Positions 18,186-25,234 of a stretch of DNA of 64,000 bases are shown one piece after another. The stretch's first letter is position 1; every line of letters begins with the position of its first letter. The stretch comes from Pseudomonas pisciculturae (GTDB lineage Bacteria; Pseudomonadota; Gammaproteobacteria; Pseudomonadales; Pseudomonadaceae): assembly GCF_015461805.1 (NCBI RefSeq), contig NZ_JACVZE010000007.1, forward strand, positions 62,001-126,000, written 5' to 3'. The position numbers were made by a program, and so were the translations under genes. A model generated the notes under the pieces. The model was given only the letters and a program-made list of their open reading frames with translations. It was not told where the DNA came from and searched no databases.

Positions 18186-18389
18186 TCAGGTTAGTATTTT
18201 CAGCGCGATCGCCAGCACGCTGCTGAAAACCGTAAACATGGCCATGACGACGCCCATTGGGTACCAGAAATTCTCACGGGTAATCTTGTGAGCTTCGGCG
18301 TTGAGTTTGCGTTGCTCGGCGTAGATGCGTGAGATATCAGCGTGAATCTTCTCTAGCGCAGCCTGTTCTTTGTTGTGTTCCAACATCAT
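18186..18389 (-). CDS. Small coiled-coil membrane protein, unknown function
   Basis: The predicted protein is 67 residues, starting MMLEHNKEQAALEKIHADISRIYAEQRKLNAEAHKI. This is a charged, probably coiled-coil helix. It is followed by one transmembrane segment (YPMGVVMAMFTVFSSVLAIALKI) at the C-terminus. The ATG at 18389 is chosen because AAGGA lies seven bases upstream; earlier in-frame ATGs have no ribosome site. I do not recognise a named family. The arrangement suggests a tail-anchored inner-membrane protein with its helix in the cytoplasm. It is convergent with thrC. Confidence 0.7.
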   Translation of the reverse strand: MMLEHNKEQAALEKIHADISRIYAEQRKLNAEAHKITRENFWYPMGVVMAMFTVFSSVLAIALKILT

Positions 18390-18699
18390 GTTCATCCTTC
18401 GCAATAAGGGCCTTTTGACATGCGCCCCTGCCTACAAGACAGAGTGATCGACGCTCACCGAGTATAGGATTCACCTCGGGCTTCAGCCCTCGGCAAACCC
18501 CAAAACAGCCGCCCATTGCGTAAGCATTTATGTGCGCCGTTTTTTCCCTGTCATGTTGCAAGCGCATGCTGGAATCCGTCACCCCCTGACGGCCCCATAA
18601 AGACGATAAAGCGAACTTTCCTACGTCACAAACAGTCACTTAGGATAGATGCAGCTCCCGTTGAACCGATTGTTCCCGAACTATTGAGTGGTGATCGAG

Positions 18700-18984
18700 A
18701 TGGAAAGTATCAGCCTATTGCTCGAAGAAGCACTGAGCCCTTATCAGGTTACGCTGACCACCGCTGGTGTGCAGGACGAGTGCCTGGTGACCGTGAAGAA
18801 CCCTGCTGGCGCTATCGTCGTCGAGCGAGAAGTCGACCGGGCGCAATTGATGGATAAGCGCGTGTTGGTGGATGTAGTGGACTGCCTGCTGCGCGACATT
18901 AAAATCGCCGAAGGGCGCCTGGAACCCTCAGTCATTGCGGCCCTGCGCAGCGCTGCCCAGACCCGCAGCGCCGCCGCTGCATGA
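18700..18984 (+). CDS. DUF3509 domain protein
   Basis: The 94-residue protein reads MESISLLLEEALSPYQVTLTTAGVQDECLVTVKN, then IVVEREVDRAQLMDKRVLVDVVDCLLRDIKIAEGRL. This is the Pseudomonas-restricted DUF3509 family, whose function is unknown. An upstream GTG at 18688 in the same frame is an alternative start. About 120 bases of non-coding sequence separate the stop from a strong terminator. Confidence 0.8.
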   Translation: MESISLLLEEALSPYQVTLTTAGVQDECLVTVKNPAGAIVVEREVDRAQLMDKRVLVDVVDCLLRDIKIAEGRLEPSVIAALRSAAQTRSAAAA

Positions 18985-19107
18985 AGAATTGTTTATAGAT
19001 GGAAACTTCCTACAACGTGGCCGGTCAGATTTCATAACAGCAAGCGCAAACATTGTGCTCCGGTGTTTGTGCCTTGTTGTACTGGTCTTTATTTACAGGC
19101 CACGTTT

Positions 19108-19147
19108 AACCCCGAAGTGTCTCCCCACTCTTCGGGGTTTCTTTTTG
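19108..19147 (+). terminator. Strong intrinsic terminator downstream of the DUF3509 gene
   Basis: AACCCCGAAG and CTTCGGGGTT pair around a short loop and are followed by TCTTTTT. The T-run is on the plus strand only. Confidence 0.85.
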
Positions 19148-19158
19148 CCCGCGATTCG

Positions 19159-20043
19159 TCACGGTTCCGGCGAGTCCAGGAAAAAACTCGGGTTGTCCTG
19201 CAAGTAGCGCTCGCGCATCACCGGGTCCAGCCACGAGGCGTAGGACTGTTGTACCTGCTCCTGTGGGACCTCGCGCATTACCTGGTTGATCCGCTCGATG
19301 GCCTGGCGCCCTTGGGGTGTGTCCGAGCAACCGATATGGGTGCGCTGGTAAGGCGCGGAGCCCTTGATGGGGTAGAAGCTCAAGTCTTCGGAAGCGATGC
19401 TTTGTTGCATCGCGTGATAGCGGATCTCGGGCCAGTACCCCAACACCGCTTCCAGCCGCCCAAGGCGTTGCATCTGCAACAGGCTGCCCAAGGCATCGTT
19501 GCCGTAGTGAAGCGCCAGTTTGTGAGCGTCAGCATATTTGAGGCGCTCATCGATTACCGGCCCATAACTGCGCTCCGCGATGGCACCTACTCGCGCTTTA
19601 TGAGCGTCGAGAAATGCCTGCAGGTCGAATTGGCCCTGCGCGATGTAAGGGGCCATGGCGTCCTGCTGGTTGCGCCGGATCGTTACCCCATTGCTGGCGA
19701 CCACAAATGCCTGCCTGGAAAACACCACGTACTTCGCCCGCTCCGGTGTCCACAGCAGCGATGGGTCGCAGGTGAATGAGGGTTCGCGCAACATCTGAGT
19801 GCCCCGCGCGCGGTTCACGTGCAACACCTGATGCTGATACTCCGGCAAACGCTCGATCAGCATCGGCAGCAATTGGTCCAGTGCGCCCTGGCCCTTTCGT
19901 GGCCCTTCGAAAATAGTCAGCGGCGGCAAATCGCGTAGCAACCAGATCAGCGTGTCCTCGGCGTGCGCGTTCACAGGCCAGCCAACCAGTATCCCGGCGC
20001 TGAGGCATAGCTGCATGAGCCAGCGTTTGCATCTTAGGGCCAT
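19159..20043 (-). CDS. Periplasmic solute-binding-like protein (TIGR02285-like)
   Basis: The protein is 294 residues with a signal peptide ending VNAHA. The mature part begins EDTLIWLLRDLPPLTIFEGPRKGQGALDQLLPML, like a periplasmic binding protein of the family-3 fold. The pattern YWPEIRYHAMQQ with FYPIKGSAPYQRTHIGCSDTPQGRQAIERINQV fits the TIGR02285 group. No transporter genes are adjacent, so it may be an orphan sensor or binding protein; ligand unknown. Its start overlaps the CoA-transferase stop by one base (TGATG), implying coupling to that gene. Confidence 0.7.
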   Translation of the reverse strand: MALRCKRWLMQLCLSAGILVGWPVNAHAEDTLIWLLRDLPPLTIFEGPRKGQGALDQLLPMLIERLPEYQHQVLHVNRARGTQMLREPSFTCDPSLLWTPERAKYVVFSRQAFVVASNGVTIRRNQQDAMAPYIAQGQFDLQAFLDAHKARVGAIAERSYGPVIDERLKYADAHKLALHYGNDALGSLLQMQRLGRLEAVLGYWPEIRYHAMQQSIASEDLSFYPIKGSAPYQRTHIGCSDTPQGRQAIERINQVMREVPQEQVQQSYASWLDPVMRERYLQDNPSFFLDSPEP

Positions 20044-21242
20044 CAGATCGCGCCTTCCTCACGCAAACGGATAATGGCAGCTGCGTCATAACCCAGCCCG
20101 TTGAGCACTACGTTGTTGTGTTCACCCAGTTGCGGCCCCACCCATTCGCAACTGCCGGGCGTTTCGGACAGTTTGGGCACGATGCCTGGCATCTTGAAGT
20201 CCTTGCCATCGGGAAGCTGGGCCTTGAGGAACATCTCCCTGGCGAGAAATTGCGGGTCGCCCAGCATGTCCTCGGCACTGTAGATGCGGCTCGCGGGCAC
20301 CTCGGCTTTGTTCAACGCTTCGACTACCTGGTCCAGCGGCAGTGAGTTGACCCAGCGATCAATGACCCCATACAGCTCGTCACGACGGCCATCACGCCCG
20401 TCATTACTGGCAAGCTGCGGATCGTTGGCCAAGTCCTCCCTGCCGATGGCCAACATGAAGCGCTTGAAGATCGCATCGCCGTTGGCACCAATCTGCACGT
20501 GCTTGCCGTCGGCGCTGGTGTGGATCGAGGAGGGCGTAATGCCTGGCATGATGTTGCCGGTGCGCTCGCGAATAAAGCCGAACACGTCGAACTCGGGGAT
20601 CATGCTTTCCATCATGGCGAAGATCGCTTCGTACAGCGCCACATCCACCACCTGACCGAGGCCGCCGTTGACTTCACGGTGACGCAGCGCCATCAGCGCG
20701 CCGATCACCGCCCACAGGGCGGCAATGGAGTCGCCGATGGAAATGCCGGTGCGCACGGGCGGGCGGTCCTCGAAGCCGGTGATATAGCGCAGCCCGCCCA
20801 TGGATTCGCCCACCGCACCAAACCCAGGCTGATCCTTCATTGGGCCCGTCTGGCCAAAGCCGGAGAGACGCACCATCACCAGTTTGGGGTTCAACGCGTG
20901 CAGGGTTTCCCAGCTCAGGCCGAGTTTTTCCAGCACGCCAGGGCGGAAATTTTCGATCAGGATGTCGGCGTCTGCCAGCAACTGCTTGAGGATAGCCAGG
21001 CCATCCGGGTGCTTGAGGTTTAGCGTCAGCGACTGTTTATTGCGCGCTTGCACAAACCACCACAGCGAAGTGCCCTCGTAGAGCTTGCGCCATTTGCGCA
21101 GCGGGTCGCCGCCGTCCGGGGATTCGACCTTGATCACCTCAGCACCGAATTCGGCGCAGATACGCGAAGCGAACGGGCCGGCGATCAGGGTGCCGAGTTC
21201 GACGACTTTCAGGCCAGCAAGCGGTTTGGCATTAAACGACAT
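20043..21242 (-). CDS. CaiB/BaiF family CoA-transferase
   Basis: The 399-residue protein reads PLAGLKVVELGTLIAGPFASRICAEFGAEVIKVESPDGGDPLRKWR, then LNLKHPDGLAILKQLLADADILIENFRPG, the standard start of class III CoA-transferases. The motif VRTGISIGDSIAALWAVIGALMAL includes the usual catalytic aspartate region. Such enzymes move CoA between carboxylates (formyl, carnitine, glutarate and others). The members nearest in feel are succinyl-CoA:dicarboxylate transferases, but the substrate cannot be read here. It is the upstream partner of the binding-protein-like gene. Confidence 0.82.
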   Translation of the reverse strand: MSFNAKPLAGLKVVELGTLIAGPFASRICAEFGAEVIKVESPDGGDPLRKWRKLYEGTSLWWFVQARNKQSLTLNLKHPDGLAILKQLLADADILIENFRPGVLEKLGLSWETLHALNPKLVMVRLSGFGQTGPMKDQPGFGAVGESMGGLRYITGFEDRPPVRTGISIGDSIAALWAVIGALMALRHREVNGGLGQVVDVALYEAIFAMMESMIPEFDVFGFIRERTGNIMPGITPSSIHTSADGKHVQIGANGDAIFKRFMLAIGREDLANDPQLASNDGRDGRRDELYGVIDRWVNSLPLDQVVEALNKAEVPASRIYSAEDMLGDPQFLAREMFLKAQLPDGKDFKMPGIVPKLSETPGSCEWVGPQLGEHNNVVLNGLGYDAAAIIRLREEGAI

Positions 21243-21389
21243 GAGGATCCTTGGCTGCGCAGGGCGAGGGTGTGATGCGTTTTAACATAGGCGAGCGGCG
21301 CAGTGATAAGGATGATGCAGCGCAGATTCGTTGAATGGCCCCGCCATCGGTTAGACTGGCCGCCTTTCCCTGTCTCTAGAAGCCCGTTC

Positions 21390-21932
21390 ATGGCCCAGCC
21401 GTCCACGACCTACAAATTCGAACTCAACCTCACCGACCTTGATCGTTCGGTGTACGAGAGCGTCAAACAGACCATCGCCCGCCACCCTTCGGAAACCGAA
21501 GAGCGCATGACCGTGCGTCTGCTGGCCTACGCCCTCTGGTACAACGAGCAGTTGGCTTTCGGTCGCGGCCTGTCAGATGTAGACGAACCTGCCCTGTGGG
21601 AAAAAAGCCTGGACGATCGGGTGCTGCACTGGATCGAAGTCGGCCAGCCCGATGCCGACCGCCTGACCTGGTGCTCGCGCCGCACCGAACGCACCAGCCT
21701 GCTGGCCTACGGCAGCCTGCGTGTGTGGGAAGGCAAAGTGGTGCCGGTGGCGAACAACCTGAAAAACGTGCACATCGCTGCCGTACCCCAGGAAATCCTC
21801 GAGGTATTGGCCAAGGACATGCCCCGCGTGATCAAGTGGGATGTGATGATCAGCGAAGGCACCATTTTCGTGACCGACGATCGCGGCCAGCATGAAGTGC
21901 AACTGCAATGGCTGGTCGGCGAGCGCGGCTGA
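21390..21932 (+). CDS. yaeQ: YaeQ family protein
   Basis: The 180-residue protein reads MAQPSTTYKFELNLTDLDRSVYESVKQTIARHPSETEERMTVRLLAYALWYNEQLAFGRGLSD, then LDDRVLHWIEVGQPDADRL, the YaeQ pattern. The fold resembles PD-(D/E)XK nucleases, but the function is unsettled; an old link to RfaH anti-termination was not upheld. The ATG at 21390 matches the family start. It is divergent from the CoA-transferase gene and followed by a REPIN. Confidence 0.88.
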   Translation: MAQPSTTYKFELNLTDLDRSVYESVKQTIARHPSETEERMTVRLLAYALWYNEQLAFGRGLSDVDEPALWEKSLDDRVLHWIEVGQPDADRLTWCSRRTERTSLLAYGSLRVWEGKVVPVANNLKNVHIAAVPQEILEVLAKDMPRVIKWDVMISEGTIFVTDDRGQHEVQLQWLVGERG

Positions 21933-21951
21933 AGCTGCAGGAACGGGTTTG

Positions 21952-22038
21952 TGTGGGAGCTGGCTTGCCTGCGATGCGGGCGCCTCGGTGTAACAGTTAC
22001 GCCGCGGTGATGCTATCGCAGGCAAGCCAGCTCCCACA
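21952..22038. repeat. REPIN, caggcaagccagctccca type
   Basis: tgtgggagctggcttgcctg and caggcaagccagctcccaca are perfect inverse copies, and the spacer also pairs partly. It lies between yaeQ and recJ. Confidence 0.93.
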
Positions 22039-22104
22039 TAGCGCCTGTACCGTTTTCAACATTTCTGTTTAACCGTTGTATCGAAGAGAAGCTCCCGCCA
22101 CCCC

Positions 22105-23814
22105 ATGCGTATCGATCCCCGCCCGTTGCCCGCCGTCCTGCCATTCCTCGGTGAATTGCCACCGCTGTTGACCCGCCTATATGCCGCACGCGGGGTGCAG
22201 TCCGAAGCTGAGCTGGATAAAAGCCTGGCGCGGTTGATTCCCTATCAGCAACTCAAGGGGATCGACGCAGCGGTGGACCTGCTGGTGACGGCTCTGGAGC
22301 AGCGCCAGCGCATCCTGATCGTCGGCGACTTCGACGCCGATGGCGCCACCGCCAGTACCGTGGGCACTCTGGGCCTGCGTTTGCTGGGGGCGGCCCATGT
22401 GGATTACCTGGTGCCCAACCGTTTCGAATACGGCTACGGCCTGACGCCGGAAATCGTCGCCGTGGCCCTGCAACGCGAGCCGCAGTTATTGATCACTGTG
22501 GATAACGGCATCTCCAGCGTCGAAGGCGTGGCAGCGGCGAAAGCGGCGGGGTTGCAGGTACTGGTTACCGACCACCACTTGCCGGGCGATGAGCTGCCGG
22601 CGGCGGACGCCATCGTCAACCCGAACCAGCCAGGTTGCGAGTTCCCCAGCAAGGCGCTGGCTGGTGTTGGCGTGATCTTCTATGTGTTGATGGCCCTGCG
22701 TGCGCGCCTGCGCAGCCTGGGCTGGTACGAGAACAAACCCCAGCCGAATATCGGCGAACTGCTCGACCTGGTGGCCCTGGGTAGCGTGGCTGACGTGGTG
22801 CCGCTGGACGCCAACAACCGCATCCTCGTGCACCAAGGCCTGGAGCGCATTCGCGCCGGTCGTGCGCGGCCGGGGATCAAGGCGATCCTCGAAGTGGCCA
22901 AGCGCGACGCCGCACGCATCACGTCGACTGACTTGGGCTTTATCCTCGGGCCCCGCCTGAATGCGGCAGGGCGCCTGGATGATATGAGCCTGGGCATCGA
23001 ATGCCTGCTCACCACCGACTTTGCCGCCGCACGGGAAATGGCCGCGCAACTGGACGGCATGAACCAGGACCGCAAATCCATCGAGCAAGGCATGCAGCGC
23101 GAGGCCTTGGCCCAGCTCAAGGACCTGCCGGTGGAGTCGATGCCTTACGGCTTGTGCCTGTTCGACCCGGAGTGGCACCAAGGCGTGATCGGTATTCTGG
23201 CGTCGCGTATGAAAGAGCGTTACTTCCGCCCGACCATCGCCTTTGCCGACGCGGGTGACGGCCTGCTCAAGGGCTCAGGGCGCTCTGTGCAGGGCTTTCA
23301 TATCCGAGACGCCCTGGCAGTGGTTGCGAGCCAGCATCCCACCCTGATTGCCAAGTACGGCGGTCACGCCATGGCGGCGGGGCTGACACTGCCCGAGGAA
23401 AACTTCCCACTGTTTGCCGAAGCCTTTGACGCCGAAGTGCGTCGGCAATTGCGCGAAGAAGACCTGACCGGGCGTTTGCTGTCCGATGGCACCCTGGCGG
23501 TGGAAGAGTTTCACCTGGAGCTGGCCCGCGCGTTGCGCCACGCCGGCCCTTGGGGGCAGCACTTTCCCGAGCCGGTGTTTCATGGTGTGTTCCAGTTGGT
23601 GGAGCAGCGCGTAGTGGGGGAGCGGCACCTGAAGGTGGTGCTCAAGACCGAATGCGGGTCGGTGAAGCTCGAGGGCATTGCGTTTGGCGTAGATCGCGAG
23701 GTGTGGCCGAACCCGACGGTGAAGTGGGTGGAGTTGGCCTACAAGCTGGATGTGAATGAGTTTCGGGGCAATGAAACCGTACAGCTGATGATTGCCCATA
23801 TCGAACCACGCTGA
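22105..23814 (+). CDS. recJ: Single-stranded-DNA exonuclease RecJ
   Basis: The 569-residue DHH-superfamily enzyme degrades ssDNA 5' to 3' in recombination and mismatch repair. The DHH core shows ILIVGDFDADGATASTVG, LLITVDNGISSVEG and VTDHHLPGDELP, with metal-binding aspartates and histidines present. The DHHA1 domain has SGRSVQGFHIRDALAVV and YGGHAMAAGLTL. The C-terminal OB-like domain closes the protein. Length is normal. In this genus thrC-recJ neighbourhood is common, here with several genes between them. Confidence 0.95.
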   Translation: MRIDPRPLPAVLPFLGELPPLLTRLYAARGVQSEAELDKSLARLIPYQQLKGIDAAVDLLVTALEQRQRILIVGDFDADGATASTVGTLGLRLLGAAHVDYLVPNRFEYGYGLTPEIVAVALQREPQLLITVDNGISSVEGVAAAKAAGLQVLVTDHHLPGDELPAADAIVNPNQPGCEFPSKALAGVGVIFYVLMALRARLRSLGWYENKPQPNIGELLDLVALGSVADVVPLDANNRILVHQGLERIRAGRARPGIKAILEVAKRDAARITSTDLGFILGPRLNAAGRLDDMSLGIECLLTTDFAAAREMAAQLDGMNQDRKSIEQGMQREALAQLKDLPVESMPYGLCLFDPEWHQGVIGILASRMKERYFRPTIAFADAGDGLLKGSGRSVQGFHIRDALAVVASQHPTLIAKYGGHAMAAGLTLPEENFPLFAEAFDAEVRRQLREEDLTGRLLSDGTLAVEEFHLELARALRHAGPWGQHFPEPVFHGVFQLVEQRVVGERHLKVVLKTECGSVKLEGIAFGVDREVWPNPTVKWVELAYKLDVNEFRGNETVQLMIAHIEPR

Positions 23815-23839
23815 TTATTTGGCGAAACCGGAAACCCAA

Positions 23840-23929
23840 TGTGGGAGGGGGCTTGCCCCCGATAGCTGAGTGTCAGTCACTGAATTGGTTGACTGACACA
23901 CCGCCATCGGGGGCAAGCCCCCTCCCACA
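23840..23929. repeat. REPIN, gggggcaagcccc type
   Basis: tgggagggggcttgcccccg and cgggggcaagccccctccca flank a spacer with gtcagtcact / ttgactgaca complementarity. It lies between the convergent recJ and virJ-like genes. Confidence 0.93.
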
Positions 23930-23953
23930 TTTTGTATTGCATGCAGCCAGTGA

Positions 23954-25234
23954 TTACTCGGCTTTGGCCTGATGCTTCACAATGATATCCACCAACCGCT
24001 TCGCCAGCGCCGGATAGTTCTCATCGAAGTGATGCCCACCTGGCAACTTCAGCGCCTCACCTACGGCAGTCTTGTCGGTGCAACCACTCTCGTCGACCTC
24101 TTCCTCACCGTAGATGCACACCACTTTTTCAGGTGGCAGCTTGGCCATTTCCGGCCCGGTGGCGGCTTCTTTGCCCGCGTTGCCCAACCAACCTTCCACT
24201 TCGATCTCAAAACTGCCAGTACGCGCAAACGCCAGCAGGATGATTGCGTCCACACGCTGCTGCTCGTTTTCTGGCATGCGGTTGTAGATCGCGGGCAGCA
24301 CGTCTGCACCGAACGAATAACCGGTCAGCACGAAGCGCTTGGTGCCCCATTTCTGGCGGTAGTGCTGCATCAGTTCGGTCAGGTCTTTGGCACTTTGCTC
24401 AGGGGTTTTGTGCTGCCAGTAGTAGCGCAGGGTGTCGATGCCCACCACCGGGTAGCCGATCTTGGCCATCTCGCCGGCCACATCGCGGTCCAGGTCGCGC
24501 CAGCCGCCGTCACCGGAGAGAAACAAGGTCACGGTGTCTTTCGCTTGGCCGGCTGGCACTTCGACCACTGGGATCGCCAGGCCGCCGTTGTCCGAGCCCA
24601 CCAGTTGCTTGCGCAGCTCGTTGTTCAGCACTTGCGGGTAATGAATGTCGTAGTCGCTGATGCTGGTGGTGGCGCGTGGTGTATCGCGTACGAAACTGGC
24701 GCTTTCATCGTCAGGGTTGTCGTTCCACGCGACCAGCCAATTGCCGTGGGCAGCCGTTTTCGGCAGTGGGTCTTTACAACCTTCCTGCACCAGGGCGAAG
24801 CCGACTGAGATGGCGTTTGCTTTGTCGTCGTTCTGGGTGGCCAGCCAGCGCCATGCCAGCGCTGCGCCAGGGCCGATGCCGCTGACCAGCGTCGCCGGGC
24901 CCTTGAGCTGGCCCAAGGCGCCTTGCAGTGCTTGTTCCTGCAGTTTGCAGTCATCTTTAGGCAGGACCACCTGAACAATCTGCGCTTTGCCGCCCTGGCT
25001 GAGGGCAACCAGTTGGCTGTCAGTAAGGGTTTCGTCGGCCATTACAGCCACGGCCACGCGTGCTTTTGGCGTACCGTTTGGGGTTACGCGGGTCATCACC
25101 GAGCCGTCGGCCTGGGGCAACTGCTCCAGGGTCGGCTGCGGGGCAGGGCGGTTCCAGTACCAAAAGCCGCCAGCCGCAATAAGGGCGAGCAGCACTACAA
25201 CGGCCAATACATACCGCCAGGAACGTCGAATCAT
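23954..25234 (-). CDS. Periplasmic VirJ/AcvB-type hydrolase, probable aminoacyl-phosphatidylglycerol hydrolase
   Basis: The 426-residue protein has an N-terminal membrane anchor (YVLAVVVLLALIAAGGFWYW) and a periplasmic alpha/beta-hydrolase region. The C-terminal half shows TVTLFLSGDGGWRDLDRDVAGEM and the nucleophile elbow GYSFGAD with Ser307; GHHFDENY near the end supplies a likely catalytic His. The first half looks like a degenerate second copy of the fold. In P. aeruginosa the counterpart beside mprF (PA0919, from memory) removes alanine from alanyl-phosphatidylglycerol. It overlaps the mprF stop by one base (TGATG), so synthesis and turnover are coupled. Confidence 0.78.
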   Translation of the reverse strand: MIRRSWRYVLAVVVLLALIAAGGFWYWNRPAPQPTLEQLPQADGSVMTRVTPNGTPKARVAVAVMADETLTDSQLVALSQGGKAQIVQVVLPKDDCKLQEQALQGALGQLKGPATLVSGIGPGAALAWRWLATQNDDKANAISVGFALVQEGCKDPLPKTAAHGNWLVAWNDNPDDESASFVRDTPRATTSISDYDIHYPQVLNNELRKQLVGSDNGGLAIPVVEVPAGQAKDTVTLFLSGDGGWRDLDRDVAGEMAKIGYPVVGIDTLRYYWQHKTPEQSAKDLTELMQHYRQKWGTKRFVLTGYSFGADVLPAIYNRMPENEQQRVDAIILLAFARTGSFEIEVEGWLGNAGKEAATGPEMAKLPPEKVVCIYGEEEVDESGCTDKTAVGEALKLPGGHHFDENYPALAKRLVDIIVKHQAKAE

